Origin: an uncultured Oscillospiraceae bacterium
GTDB taxonomy: Bacteria; Bacillota; Clostridia; Oscillospirales; Oscillospiraceae
Direction: 5' to 3'
NCBI GenBank assembly: GCA_934646005.1
Contig: CAKUED010000016.1
Coordinates: forward strand, 1 to 64,000
Length of the DNA: 64,000 nucleotides
Made by a program: the position numbers and the translations under genes. Below the pieces are notes generated by a model. It did not search any database, had not been told where the DNA came from, and saw nothing but the letters and a program-made list of their open reading frames with translations. Positions 1-9,120 of the stretch are shown here, piece by piece (the stretch's first letter is position 1; each line of letters opens with the position of its first letter).

Positions 1-37
1 CGCCACAAATCCGACGGCACCGTGGCGGTCTTGGCAT
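1..37 (-). CDS. DUF134-family protein, N-terminal start only (partial)
   Basis: Only the first 12 codons lie in the window; the gene runs off the left edge on the minus strand. The frame reads MPRPPRCRRICG, which matches the characteristic MPRP-x-x-CRR opening of DUF134 (predicted DNA-binding) proteins. An AAAGGAGG ribosome binding site (complement of 45-52) sits about 7 nt upstream of the ATG at 37. A second ATG at 43 is too close to it. The call rests on a short motif, so another protein with a similar N-terminus cannot be excluded. Confidence 0.5.
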   Translation of the reverse strand, partial: MPRPPRCRRICG

Positions 38-178
38 GGGCATGCCTCCTTTGTTTTCGGTATATACCGATTATATAGCAAGAAGACGGCAAATTCAAGT
101 AGGATTATAAAGATGAGTAACTATGTTTTTTGTTTGTTTCTTTTGCAAATTCCCATCAAAAAAATGATTTTCTATTGA

Positions 179-540
179 AGCAAACTGGGCTCGTACGCCT
201 TTCTCTTTGACCGCTACAAGCGGCCGTTCTATGTGACTGAGTGCGGATTGAGCTGTAATGACCACATGTTCCTGGACGGACAGATCCACGACACCGACCG
301 GAGCGATTTCCTGCACCGCTATCTGCTCGCGCTTCGCAGAGGATGCGACCGAGCCGACGTCCACAGCTTTTCCACTGGTCGCCGACCGACAATTTTGAGT
401 GGCACAGCGGCTATGCCGAGCGCATCGGCCTGATCTATGTCGACTATCCTACGCAAAAACGGATTCTGAAGGACAGCGCGCGCTGGTTCGCGCAGACCGC
501 CCGGGAAAACGGCAGAAATCCGGAGCTATTCTTTGTTTAC
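179..540 (+). pseudogene. GH1 beta-glucosidase, C-terminal remnant with frameshift
   Basis: About 115 codons of the C-terminal end of a family 1 glycoside hydrolase (6-phospho-beta-glucosidase or beta-glucosidase, normally about 450 residues). The nucleophile motif appears as YVTECG (usual form ITENG). It is followed by [13 protein letters not shown] and, in another frame, [11 protein letters not shown] and [12 protein letters not shown]. The frame changes in the run of four T at 368-371, where one more T would restore SFFHW; this could be a true mutation or a sequencing error. An in-frame stop at 176-178 precedes the fragment and the first three quarters of the gene are missing, so it is a remnant whatever the frameshift means. 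It lies just outside the tRNA-like attachment site. Confidence 0.75.
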
Positions 541-570
541 AGCGGCGCAGTTTCTGCGCCGCTGATTTTC
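541..570 (+). terminator. Rho-independent terminator after GH1 remnant
   Basis: Inverted repeat AGCGGCGCAG (541-550) and CTGCGCCGCT (554-563) with a 3-nt loop, followed by a T-rich stretch. It sits right where the glucosidase homology ends. Confidence 0.6.
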
Positions 571-707
571 TGTTCTGACCCAAACCGTGACCCAAACGCG
601 GAAAAATCAGGTGGAATTATCCGTGCTGGAAACGACGAAGCTGCGAAATTTTCTGAGCAGAAAGGTGCGAAAATGCCCCGAAATGTCCACGAGAAATATC
701 CGACCAA

Positions 708-754
708 CCTTCGGGACCAAGAGGCCTCGGGTTCAAATCCCGACACTCTGACCA
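708..754 (+). other. tRNA-Pro-like 3' half (attachment-site remnant)
   Basis: A 7-nt loop TTCGGGA at 710-716 (anticodon CGG if read as tRNA-Pro) is followed by an intact T arm (CGGGTTCAAATCCCG) and a 3' end CTCTGACCA. The 5' half of a tRNA is absent: no acceptor or D-arm sequence pairs upstream. Mobile elements that integrate at the 3' end of tRNA genes leave exactly this structure. A tyrosine recombinase fragment lies 195 bp away, supporting the att-site reading. Confidence 0.6.
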
Positions 755-791
755 AATTCGGTTGAAACCGTCAGGTTTCAACCGAATTTTT
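744..791. repeat. 48-bp direct repeat, left copy (candidate attL/attR)
   Basis: Identical to 21464-21511 apart from one base (CTCTG here, CTCCG there). It contains the tRNA-like CCA end plus the adjoining terminator hairpin. The two copies bracket about 20.7 kb that holds the carbohydrate genes and a recombinase fragment. Confidence 0.65.
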
Positions 792-792
792 T
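754..792 (+). terminator. Rho-independent terminator of the tRNA-like remnant
   Basis: Perfect 16-bp stem, AAATTCGGTTGAAACC (754-769) pairing with 774-789, 4-nt loop GTCA, then a run of T. Typical terminator directly after a tRNA gene. Confidence 0.8.
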
Positions 793-897
793 GCATTTTC
801 CGAACTTTTTCCGATGGATAATTTTGCAGCTTTTCCGTTTGACCCAAACGTGACCCAAACGGGATTTCGGAACGGAAAGCGCCGAAAATAAAAAATT

Positions 898-928
898 GCC
901 GCCTGCAGGAGCAATTCCGGCAGGCGGC
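898..928 (-). terminator. Hairpin downstream of the integrase fragment
   Basis: GCCGCCTGC (898-906) pairs with GCAGGCGGC (920-928). It lies 21 bp past the stop codon of the recombinase fragment. A very similar but longer hairpin occurs at 21570-21610, beyond the other copy of the direct repeat. Confidence 0.5.
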
Positions 929-948
929 GCAGTCATTTTTCGTTTTTT

Positions 949-1425
949 TCATCCGACGCTTGCCATGAAGCCGCTGATTTTCTGCGCGGCTTCTTTTTTC
1001 ATGCCTGCTGTCACATGGGTGTACACGTCCAGTGATAATTCTGCCAAGGCGTGACCGAGAATTTCTGCGGCTGTTTTCGGGTCGATGCCGCTTTGGATTG
1101 CCAGCGTCGAGAATGTGTGTCTGAGGTCATGGAATCTGACGTGTTCCTCAATACCAGCCTTTTCTAACAGCTTCTTGTGAATCCGCCCGACGCAGTCCGG
1201 CCCATACATCCCGCCGGTCTTGGGTGACGGGAACATATATGGGCTGAACGGGTGATTCTTGCGATCCTCGACCAGCAGTCGAATTGCTTCGTCGCTGAGA
1301 TAAATCTCCCGGACGGAATTTTCCGTTTTCGGTTCTGTCACGACCAGCTCTCCCTTGCCGCGCGACACAGATCTGACTCGACCATATTTATGATACCTTG
1401 ACAGCTTTGTGCTGTCCATATTCAA
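949..1425 (-). pseudogene. Tyrosine recombinase (phage-type integrase), truncated C-terminal half
   Basis: 158 codons covering most of the catalytic domain of a site-specific tyrosine recombinase. HDLRHTF carries the second catalytic arginine, LGHA the later histidine, and VYTHV the tyrosine nucleophile. The N-terminal SAM-like and core-binding domains, and the segment with the first catalytic arginine (usually LRWxDID), are missing; full-length relatives are about 370-400 residues. No ribosome binding site is evident before the first ATG, and the upstream 160 bp shows no matching frame, so the gene is broken rather than short. It reads toward the tRNA-like attachment site, the usual arrangement in integrative elements. 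Confidence 0.8.
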
Positions 1426-1587
1426 CCTGCGCGGTGGGGCTGCTCAATCCGGGCGGTCTTATTGCTCAATTCAAGCGAAACCGCTGCCCAATTTCGCCGG
1501 TCGAGGTGATTTTGCAGAGCGGCGTATGCAATTTGAGAATTTCCATGGAAGAATACGGATAAAGCGAATGGCTGGATCTTATCAAGG

Positions 1588-2322
1588 TCAGTCGATATGG
1601 AACACACGGCGAGCAGTGCCTTCGTAAACAGCGGTATACTGTTCGTCTGTTAGGTGCAGGGCTTTGTATTTACCCAACTCAGCGCCTGCATTCAAAGGAA
1701 CATCTGTGCCGAACATTACACGGTCAGCGCCGATGGTCTCAATAAAGGACTTAATATCCAGAACAGTGCTCCAGGAGGTTTCCAACGTAATATTGGGACA
1801 TTGTGTGGCAGCAATCAGGGCCTCGCCTCCATACATCCCTGCGCCGGAGTGGGCAAGAACAATGTTCAACTCAGGATAGGCCTTTGCAATAGGGATAGAC
1901 AGCGAGGGCAACGCGCTGGGAACACCATTGCCAGTGTGAATAATCACAGGAATATTTAATTTGGAAGCGGTCTCGAATACCTTTCGTCCTTGTGGAGAAA
2001 CAGGGCTTGCACAGAAGGCGTATGGTTGGAGCTTTAGTGCCTTAAAGCCAAGATACTCGACAGTCCACTTAACAAAATTTTCATACTTATCTTCTTTCAT
2101 GTAGGGAGATAACACAGTACAGCCCCAGAACTTATCAGGATATTTCTTGGTCAGTTCATAAATTCTCTGATGTGCGGCTTTCACATCAACAGGCATAATG
2201 CCAGGCTGGAGAAGAGCACCTCCAATGTCCCATTCGTCGAAATAAGCCAGAATATCATCTTCGGAATCGTTTGTGTTAAAGATCAGATCTTCCCCCAAAT
2301 GCATATGAGAATCAATAATCAT
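1588..2322 (-). CDS. Amidohydrolase family metal-dependent hydrolase
   Basis: A 244-residue TIM-barrel hydrolase of the amidohydrolase_2 type. Visible metal-site motifs are the N-terminal IIDSHMHLGE (HxH), IIHTGNG near residue 137, VLAHSGAG (second-strand histidine) and FGTDVPLNA (metal-binding aspartate). The size is small but normal for this family, which includes decarboxylases, lactonases and hydrolases of cyclic or acyl substrates. It is the last gene of the minus-strand operon, 78 bp after the sugar-binding protein gene, so it may act on a lactone or related product of the imported sugar. The substrate cannot be read from sequence. Confidence 0.8.
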   Translation of the reverse strand: MIIDSHMHLGEDLIFNTNDSEDDILAYFDEWDIGGALLQPGIMPVDVKAAHQRIYELTKKYPDKFWGCTVLSPYMKEDKYENFVKWTVEYLGFKALKLQPYAFCASPVSPQGRKVFETASKLNIPVIIHTGNGVPSALPSLSIPIAKAYPELNIVLAHSGAGMYGGEALIAATQCPNITLETSWSTVLDIKSFIETIGADRVMFGTDVPLNAGAELGKYKALHLTDEQYTAVYEGTARRVFHID

Positions 2323-2400
2323 ATTGCTTTACCCTCCATTATTCTGTTCATAGAAGCAGGGCGCAGGTGCTTATACACCTGCACCCCATAGATACAAGAG

Positions 2401-3405
2401 TCAATTCAGACCACAAATATCTTCATCAATCTCCGTCAGGTGATCTTCCACATTGTCCGCAGTCAGCAGGAAGGTCGGAACAGAAATCTCCTTTTCAACA
2501 GTTTCACCTGCAAAATAGGAGTTCAGCGCATTAACAGACTCCTTACCCATCTTTTTAGCCTGCTGTGCGCCGCAGACCAAAACCTGACCGTTCTTCAACA
2601 TATCAACAATATCGGCACTTCCGTCGAATGCAGCAACAAGCACCTTGTCGCCCAAGCCCAGATCCTGAATTGCAGACACAGCGCCCAATGCAGCCTGATC
2701 ATGATTTGCGAATATAGCAACTAAATCTTTATTTGCAGTTACGATGTTTCTTGTCTGACCATCGGCCTCATCCACAGTAAAATCACTACTCTCCAAAGTA
2801 GTGTTGACATCAAAGCCATACTCAGCCAAACCATCGGCAAAGCCCTGTGTCCGCAACTGACCATTAATTCTGGACAAAGGAATGGTGATCTGACCAATGC
2901 TGCCAGAGGTAATTCCATTTTCCGTTAAATACTTGCCCAGATATTCACCGACTTCTTTTGCGCCATCATAGTTGGGAGTGGAAACCATGGACAGGTATTC
3001 ACCCTCGTCCGTGCCAATATCGCAGATGATCACAGGGATTTTAGCGGTCTCTGCTTCATCCAGAACGGCGCCGCAGGATGCACTATCCGTCGGAGAAATA
3101 ATGATTGCATCGACCTGAGCGGTAATGGCATTTTGTGCATTCTTCAGTTGCGTAGCAGAATCATTACCACTATCATAGACCTGAACAGACCAGCCGATCT
3201 CCTTGACCTGGGCTTCAATGCCGGTCTGAACCCAGTTCCAGAAAGGAGTTGTTGTAGACGGAGTAATGTACGCAATATGCTTTTCATTCTTTTCGGCATT
3301 TGCCGAAGCGGGCGGGGCAGAAGCTGCCGACTTACTACTGCTGCAGCCGATCAAGGTGCTGCACATCAGGGTCAGGCACATCATTAAACACAGGAACTTC
3401 TTCAT
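2401..3405 (-). CDS. Sugar ABC transporter substrate-binding lipoprotein (RbsB-like)
   Basis: 334 residues, type I periplasmic-binding fold of the ribose/galactose family. It begins with a lipoprotein signal (hydrophobic stretch, lipobox LIGC, then a Ser/Ala-rich linker), so it should be tethered to the outer face of the membrane. Family landmarks are HIAYITPSTTTPFWN at the first strand, DAIIISPTDSAS, and VLVAAFDGSADIVDMLKNG near the hinge. It follows the permease (3470-4438) and ATPase (4470-5999) on the same strand. The ligand is likely a monosaccharide, sugar acid or polyol matching the downstream enzymes. A GGAGG site precedes the ATG. Confidence 0.9.
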   Translation of the reverse strand: MKKFLCLMMCLTLMCSTLIGCSSSKSAASAPPASANAEKNEKHIAYITPSTTTPFWNWVQTGIEAQVKEIGWSVQVYDSGNDSATQLKNAQNAITAQVDAIIISPTDSASCGAVLDEAETAKIPVIICDIGTDEGEYLSMVSTPNYDGAKEVGEYLGKYLTENGITSGSIGQITIPLSRINGQLRTQGFADGLAEYGFDVNTTLESSDFTVDEADGQTRNIVTANKDLVAIFANHDQAALGAVSAIQDLGLGDKVLVAAFDGSADIVDMLKNGQVLVCGAQQAKKMGKESVNALNSYFAGETVEKEISVPTFLLTADNVEDHLTEIDEDICGLN

Positions 3406-3469
3406 AATATATCCTCCTTAGTTTTTTCTCAATCTATTTAAACCGATTTCCGGCTTAAACCAAACAAAA

Positions 3470-4438
3470 TTATATCTTCTTGCTGGAAAGGCGCTCGATC
3501 AGAAGGGCCAAAATGAGTACGATACCGGTTGCAACACCTTGCCAGTATGGAGAAACGCCGGTAATGTCCAGCCCATTGCTCAGAACTCCCATGAAGATTA
3601 CGCCGATAGCGGTACCCAGGATCGTTCCCTTGCCGCCAGTCATAGCGGTGCCTCCAATAACAACGGCCGCCAGTGTACTCATTTCATAATCTGTACCATA
3701 ATTGGGGTCAACAGCACCGAAGCGAGCTGCCATGATGATACCACTGACTGCGGCCAAAATGCCGGAGATAATGTATGGTAGCATCCGATACAAGGAAGTA
3801 TTGATGCCAGCTAATCTGGCAGCAGCGGCATTACTGCCGATCGCATAGGTATTACGCCCAAGCTTGGTATTGGATAGGACCCAATGAATTATAACGTACA
3901 AAATAATAATGAAAACATAATATACACGGAAGCCGGTAAAAATTTCGCCACTGGCAAGCGCACGGTATGCCTCCGGCAATTTGTTCACAGCGTGACCGCC
4001 GCTGATGAGGTAGTCGCCGCTGCGGCAGGCCTGCATCATGCCTAACGTTACCACAAACGCGGGAATGTCAAACTTAGCAACAAGAACACCGTTGACTAGA
4101 CCGACCACTAGTCCAACCAACAACATGACCATGATACCAAGTGCCACACTGCCGGTGGATTTCATCACAATAACACCGACCATAGAGCTGATTCCCAGCA
4201 CACTGCCTACGGACAAGTCAATGCCGCCAGTCAGCATGACGAACGTTTGACCCAAAGACAGGATTGCAATAAAGCCAATCTGCGAGAGAATATTCGTCAC
4301 ATTTCTTACGGTTAGAAATACTGGGGAAATGAAGCTCAAAGCCACAAGCATAATGATCAGTACACTGGCCATCATTACTTCACTGCGGTGTCCAGTGGCA
4401 AAGAGCTTTAGCTTAGACTGCGTTTTTTTCTCAGACAT
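3470..4438 (-). CDS. Sugar ABC transporter permease (RbsC/AraH type)
   Basis: 322 residues and about eight to ten hydrophobic segments, typical of BPD_transp_2 family permeases. Diagnostic stretches include LTGGIDLSVGSVLG and GTDYEMSTLAAVVIGGTAMTGG (both written here as separate short motifs), and GKGTILGTAIG. The start at 4438 was chosen because a TAAGGAGGAAGG site lies just upstream; an in-frame ATG at 4495 would overlap the ATPase gene and has no good site. The gene follows the ATPase by 31 bp and precedes the binding protein, so the three form one importer. Confidence 0.9.
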   Translation of the reverse strand: MSEKKTQSKLKLFATGHRSEVMMASVLIIMLVALSFISPVFLTVRNVTNILSQIGFIAILSLGQTFVMLTGGIDLSVGSVLGISSMVGVIVMKSTGSVALGIMVMLLVGLVVGLVNGVLVAKFDIPAFVVTLGMMQACRSGDYLISGGHAVNKLPEAYRALASGEIFTGFRVYYVFIIILYVIIHWVLSNTKLGRNTYAIGSNAAAARLAGINTSLYRMLPYIISGILAAVSGIIMAARFGAVDPNYGTDYEMSTLAAVVIGGTAMTGGKGTILGTAIGVIFMGVLSNGLDITGVSPYWQGVATGIVLILALLIERLSSKKI

Positions 4439-4469
4439 TCTTCCTTCCTCCTTATCATCTGTCCATTCA

Positions 4470-5999
4470 TCACATTGCAGTACCGAAGGACGCATAGCTC
4501 ATAATTAGTTCTTCGCTTGCTTCTTTGGCATTCAACTCACATTTAATTGCGCCATCCTTCATGACCAGAACGCGATCACAGATACCAAGGATTTCCGGAA
4601 GTTCGGAAGAAACAATAACAACACAGACCCCCTGAGCAGCCAATTGATGCAAAATCGTATAGATCTCTGCTTTTGCTGAAATATCAATTCCTCTGGTGGG
4701 CTCGTCAAGAATTAGAACCTTGGGATTGGTGAGCAGCCACTTGGCCAAAACGACTTTTTGCTGGTTTCCACCAGAAAGGCTACTGGCAGGCGCCATATGG
4801 TGTCCAACTTTGATATGCAGCTTCTTTATCATGCCAAGACAATCCCGTTCCTCGACCTTTTTCGGGAGAATATAGGATTTTCCGTTGGCTGTCTTGGCTA
4901 ATGCGGTATTCAGGCAGATCGGAAAATCCACAAGCAAGCCCTCTTCCTTACGGTTCTCTGTAACTAAGGCAAGTCCTTTTTTGATGGAGTCACCAGGGTT
5001 GTTGACTTTCACTTCCACATCGTCAACCTTTACGGAACCGGCAATCCGCTTTTCTGCGCCGTAGATGCTGCGAACCAGCGTAGTGCGGCCCGCACCCACC
5101 AAGCCTGCAATACCCAAAATTTCGCCGCTCCTCGCCTCAAAGGACAGATCCCTGATGAAGTTCCAGCTGTCTGTCAAATGCTCAACTTTCAGGAGGACCT
5201 TAGACTCAAAAGACTCTGGCAGGTCAGACTTGAAGCCAAAGAAATCCTTGATCTCACGTCCAACCATGGCGCGAATCAGATACTGTTCGTCCATTTCCTT
5301 GATATTCATGTCATGGACAACACCAATACCGTCCCGGAATACCGTGATTTTATCAGAGATTTCGAAAATCTCATTGAATCTATGCGAAACAATGATAAAT
5401 GCAACGCCCTTCATTTTCAATTCTCTGACAACATCAAATAGGCGGCTGGCCTCTTTATTTGTCAGAGATGCCGTAGGCTCATCCAGAATAATAATTCTGG
5501 AATCATAGGACACAGCTTTGATGATTTCAACGATCTGCCGTTCTGCTACGGTTAAACTTCCCAAAGCTGCATATGGACTGATTTGATTCTGCATATCAAA
5601 TATGGTCAGGAGTTCTTTGGTTCGGCGGACAGCCTGCGCCTTATCAAGAATAACACCATGCTTGAAAATCTCCTTATGTCCAAGAAAAATGTTCTCGTAC
5701 ACAGGAAGATGCGGCATGGAGCTCAGCTCCTGCATCACAATGGCAATGCCGTTTGCAATGGCATCTGCGGGTGTATTAATCTGAACTTCTTTTCCACTTA
5801 ATTCAATTACGCCCTGATCCGCAGAGTAAATACCGGCAATGATTTTTCCCATAGTGGACTTGCCGGCACCGTTTTCCCCCATCAGCGCATGTACTTCTCC
5901 AGGATATAACTCAAATTCCACATTCTTCAGTGCCTGAACATTCCCGAAGGATTTACTGATCCCGTGCACCTTCAGAATCGGTATTGCGGCTACTGCCAT
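4470..5999 (-). CDS. Sugar ABC transporter ATP-binding protein (RbsA/MglA type)
   Basis: 509 residues with two fused ABC domains, as in ribose and galactose importers. The first domain has Walker A GENGAGKST and Walker B IIILDEPTASLT. The second has the degenerate Walker A GLVGAGRTT normal for this family, signature LSGGNQQKV and Walker B VLILDEPTRGID. It energises import with the permease and lipoprotein encoded next. GGAGG precedes the ATG at 5999. It lies 96 bp after the reductase gene in the same operon. Confidence 0.93.
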   Translation of the reverse strand: MAVAAIPILKVHGISKSFGNVQALKNVEFELYPGEVHALMGENGAGKSTMGKIIAGIYSADQGVIELSGKEVQINTPADAIANGIAIVMQELSSMPHLPVYENIFLGHKEIFKHGVILDKAQAVRRTKELLTIFDMQNQISPYAALGSLTVAERQIVEIIKAVSYDSRIIILDEPTASLTNKEASRLFDVVRELKMKGVAFIIVSHRFNEIFEISDKITVFRDGIGVVHDMNIKEMDEQYLIRAMVGREIKDFFGFKSDLPESFESKVLLKVEHLTDSWNFIRDLSFEARSGEILGIAGLVGAGRTTLVRSIYGAEKRIAGSVKVDDVEVKVNNPGDSIKKGLALVTENRKEEGLLVDFPICLNTALAKTANGKSYILPKKVEERDCLGMIKKLHIKVGHHMAPASSLSGGNQQKVVLAKWLLTNPKVLILDEPTRGIDISAKAEIYTILHQLAAQGVCVVIVSSELPEILGICDRVLVMKDGAIKCELNAKEASEELIMSYASFGTAM

Positions 6000-6095
6000 G
6001 TCTCACTCCTCCGCATGATCCTATTTTTCTGTGTTTTATGCAGGGAATTGCAGGAAACTCACCGTGCATTTCTCTCTGCAAACAGGCATTGTTAT

Positions 6096-6992
6096 TTACT
6101 GCCTGCGTACTTCTACGCCGGTGATCTTTTCATAGTACTTGAGAATTGCGCTGTGGTCATTCTGCCCGCAGTCGTTATTATGCAGCCACTGCAGCATCTC
6201 CTGCACCTGTGCCGTCAGCAGCATCGGCGTGCCAAGGCCGTGGCCGGTATCGAGGGCGTTGTTGAGGTCCTTGATATGCAGGTCGATCTTGAAGCCGGGC
6301 TTAAAGTTGCCATCCATCATCATGGGCACCTTCGCATCCATGACCGTCGAACCGGCCAGACCGCCGCGGATGGCAGCGAAAACCTTCTCCGGGTCGACAC
6401 CAGCCATAGTCGAAAGCGAATATGCCTCGGCACAGGCCGCAATGTTGACTGCTACAATGATCTGGTTTGCAAGCTTGACGGTATTGCCCGCGCCGTTGAC
6501 ATCGCCGCAGTGGACCACGGACGCGCCCATGACCTTCAGCAGCTCAAAATACTTGTCAAAAAGTGCCTTCGGACCGCCGCACATGATCGACAGCGTACCG
6601 TCGATAGCCTTAGGCTCGCCGCCCGAGACCGGCGCGTCCATCATATGGATGCCGGCCTTTTCGCACTCCGCCGCGATTGCCTTGGACTCCAGCGGCGCGA
6701 TGGAGCTCATGTCAATGACGTCCAGCCCCTCGTGTGCGCCTTCGACCACGCCGCCCTTGCCGAGCACGGCTGCACGCACATGTGGGGAATTGGGAACCAT
6801 GGTGATGACGACGTCGCTCTTGGAGGCAACGTCCGCGTTGCTCTCGCCGCGCTTTGCGCCGCAGGAGACAACGTCATCGAGCGCCTCCTTCGCAAACGGG
6901 TCAAATGCCATTACTTCATAGCCTGCCTTCAGAAGGTTCTTGCACATGGGTCTGCCCATAATACCAAGACCGATAAATCCAACTTTATACAT
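6096..6992 (-). CDS. garR: Tartronate-semialdehyde reductase-like NAD(P)-dependent beta-hydroxyacid dehydrogenase
   Basis: 298 residues of the 3-hydroxyisobutyrate/6-phosphogluconate dehydrogenase superfamily. It has the N-terminal Rossmann motif GFIGLGIMGRPM, the substrate loop DAPVSGGEPKAIDGTLSIM and the catalytic lysine in GAGNTVKLANQI. These match 2-hydroxy-3-oxopropionate reductases best, which convert tartronate semialdehyde to D-glycerate. A glycerate kinase gene (19233-20462) in the same island would take the product further. The start at 6992 follows GGAAGCTGAAGAA; the longer frame to 7031 overlaps the upstream gene. Remnants of a second copy lie at 17564-17681. The symbol is by similarity; other 3-hydroxyacid substrates are possible. 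Confidence 0.82.
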   Translation of the reverse strand: MYKVGFIGLGIMGRPMCKNLLKAGYEVMAFDPFAKEALDDVVSCGAKRGESNADVASKSDVVITMVPNSPHVRAAVLGKGGVVEGAHEGLDVIDMSSIAPLESKAIAAECEKAGIHMMDAPVSGGEPKAIDGTLSIMCGGPKALFDKYFELLKVMGASVVHCGDVNGAGNTVKLANQIIVAVNIAACAEAYSLSTMAGVDPEKVFAAIRGGLAGSTVMDAKVPMMMDGNFKPGFKIDLHIKDLNNALDTGHGLGTPMLLTAQVQEMLQWLHNNDCGQNDHSAILKYYEKITGVEVRRQ

Positions 6993-7021
6993 TTCTTCAG
7001 CTTCCTTTCTATTAATAAATA

Positions 7022-8071
7022 TTAAATCCACCGCGATGTTTTTCTGTTTGACATATATGTTTCCAGCGGGGCCCAGCCGGTCTCGTTGAACTGGCTCAAA
7101 AGCTTCTGTGTCACACCATAGATGATGAACTCTGACGGCTTCATGCCGTCTGGCTCGTAGGCGCGAACAAATTCGGGGATCTTCATCAGTTGATCCAGAA
7201 TACTCTGCGGGATCGGATTCGAGATCCGCTCCTCCTGCGGGGGATCTGCCGCCAGGATCATATCCTGTACACGGGTATTGATCGTATACAGGAGCTTTCC
7301 GCCCGCCATCTCCGTCAGGTGATATGCACCGCGCAGGCCTGCCGGCATGATAACAGCGTCATAGCCGCGCTCTTCAAAGATCTGATATGTGCGCTTGGCA
7401 ACGGAAAGCCCCGCCATCGTGATGACCGACTCCTCCAGCCCCAGCTTCATATCCTGCGCAACATCGCGCAGATAATCGTCCAGCCGGCCGACCTGCTGCA
7501 CGACGATGCACAGCGGGGGCTTTACGCCCGCAGCCAGCGCCTTCTGCTTGCCGCGCGCATAGGCCTCGGCCACGGCAATTGCCTGCGAAACAGAGACGTT
7601 GATCGTGGCGCAGATGGGGATACCCTCCTCGGCCAAATGCTCGATGACCTCCACACCCGCCGCCGTTGCCGGGAGCTTTACCGCGATATTCGGCGCCCAC
7701 GCATGGACGCGCCTCGCCTGTGCCAGCATCCCCTCCGCGTCGCCTGCGCGACCGGGGTTCAACTGCCCAAGCGCATAGCCGTCCGCGCCATCCGTCGCAT
7801 CATAGATTGGGCGAACCTTTTCTGCTGCGTAGGTCGCGACCAGCCGCAGCAGTGCCTCGGCACGTGCCTCCGGCTCAAAATCATCACCCAGCGCCTGCAC
7901 CTTGGGATTCCAGAACTCCGGCTGGGACTGGAACGAACGGAAGGTCAGGACCGGGTTCGTCGTCACGCCGGTCGCACCGCGCCGGATCGCCAGCTCGATC
8001 TCATCCGGGTTGCCGGAATCGTGCCACCATCTAGTCGGCGTGCACTGGTTGATCCATTCCAAATAGTTCAT
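7022..8071 (-). CDS. Transaldolase-family protein (first of a tandem pair)
   Basis: 349 residues with the transaldolase (beta/alpha)8 barrel. Early motif GATGVTTNPVL provides the conserved aspartate/asparagine region, and VKLPATAAGVE carries the Schiff-base lysine. A second transaldolase-like gene lies 14 bp upstream in the operon (8086-9117). The two share layout (WHDS, TTNP, IRPIYDA versus TRPIFEK) but differ widely in sequence. Such divergent, large family members often act on unusual sugar phosphates or as aldolases. The start at 8071 was preferred over a GTG at 8077 because AGGTG lies 7 nt ahead of it. The exact reaction is not assignable. Confidence 0.82.
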   Translation of the reverse strand: MNYLEWINQCTPTRWWHDSGNPDEIELAIRRGATGVTTNPVLTFRSFQSQPEFWNPKVQALGDDFEPEARAEALLRLVATYAAEKVRPIYDATDGADGYALGQLNPGRAGDAEGMLAQARRVHAWAPNIAVKLPATAAGVEVIEHLAEEGIPICATINVSVSQAIAVAEAYARGKQKALAAGVKPPLCIVVQQVGRLDDYLRDVAQDMKLGLEESVITMAGLSVAKRTYQIFEERGYDAVIMPAGLRGAYHLTEMAGGKLLYTINTRVQDMILAADPPQEERISNPIPQSILDQLMKIPEFVRAYEPDGMKPSEFIIYGVTQKLLSQFNETGWAPLETYMSNRKTSRWI

Positions 8072-8085
8072 AACCACACCTCAGC

Positions 8086-9117
8086 TTAGAATTTAAAATT
8101 GACCAGTGGATTCCAGCCGTCGTTGATAAACTGATCGGTCGTGCGGTTGGCTGAGCCGAAGGTGATGAACTGCTCACGGGTCATACCATCCTCAAGATAG
8201 GCCTTGCGGAACTCCGGCATGGTCATCAGGCGGTCGATCACATCCTGCGCGACCGGGACATCGATGCGCTCTTCGCACTTCGTGTCGCTCGGAAGCATCT
8301 TAACAATCTTCGGAGCAATGGAGAAGATCATCCTCGCGCCGGCCAGCTCGATGATCTGGTTTGCACCACGGCAGCCCGCCGGCATGAGGTATGTATCATA
8401 TCCGCGTTCGTTGAAGATCCGATAAGCCTTTTTCAGGCAGGCAATACCAGCCTGTGTAATATCGCTCTCGCTGACGGCCGCGCCGCTGTCGTGCGCGACG
8501 TCGCGCAGGTAGTCGTCCAGGCGACCGCACATTAAGACGGCAATGGTCAGACCGGGCTTGAATCCGTTTTTCTTTGCACGCTCCTTGCCGCGGGCGGCAG
8601 CCTCGCCAACAGCGAGAACCTGCGGAACGGTAAAGCTGACCGTGGCTGCGACGTTCATGCCCAGCGCCGCGCACTCCTCATATGCCTTAATGCCGGCGTT
8701 GGTCGCGGGCATCTTGACCACAATATTCGGCGCCCACAAGGAAAGGATCTTTGCCTGCTCGATCATGTATTCCGCATCGCCCGTCTTATTGGGGTTCGTC
8801 TGTGCGCAGACATAGCCCTTGCCGCTGACGCCCTTTTCAAAGATGGGGCGCGTCTGTTCAGCATAGTAGCCGGTCACGCACTGCATAAGAGCATAAACCT
8901 TTTCGTCGCCCGTAAGACTTTCGGGGATCTGCGCCAGACGCTCTTCCCAAAACTTTTTATCCTGATTCAGCGTGGACTGGATCAGAAACGGGTTGGTCGT
9001 CATGCCGGTAGCACCGTTGGCAAAAGCAATCTGCTGCTCTGCGCGAACAGCGGAATCATGCCAGTAGATAGATTTTGTCTGGCTGCTGAACCATTTCAGA
9101 TACTTATGCTCGCTCAT
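8086..9117 (-). CDS. Transaldolase-family protein (second of a tandem pair)
   Basis: 343 residues, transaldolase fold. It shows NGATGMTTNPFLIQS near residue 35, NIVVKMPATNAGIKA with the Schiff-base lysine, and AARGKERAKKNG. It is a divergent paralogue of the neighbouring protein 7022-8071. Two intact but different copies side by side suggest either a heteromer or two successive C-C bond reactions. A GAAGGAG site precedes the ATG at 9117; the upstream isomerase gene ends at 9121, only 3 bp away, indicating tight co-expression. Confidence 0.82.
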   Translation of the reverse strand: MSEHKYLKWFSSQTKSIYWHDSAVRAEQQIAFANGATGMTTNPFLIQSTLNQDKKFWEERLAQIPESLTGDEKVYALMQCVTGYYAEQTRPIFEKGVSGKGYVCAQTNPNKTGDAEYMIEQAKILSLWAPNIVVKMPATNAGIKAYEECAALGMNVAATVSFTVPQVLAVGEAAARGKERAKKNGFKPGLTIAVLMCGRLDDYLRDVAHDSGAAVSESDITQAGIACLKKAYRIFNERGYDTYLMPAGCRGANQIIELAGARMIFSIAPKIVKMLPSDTKCEERIDVPVAQDVIDRLMTMPEFRKAYLEDGMTREQFITFGSANRTTDQFINDGWNPLVNFKF

Positions 9118-9120
9118 TTT

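Noticed and set aside
708..754. Functional tRNA-Pro gene
   Set aside because: No upstream sequence pairs with the acceptor 3' strand, and no D arm is visible; only the 3' half exists.
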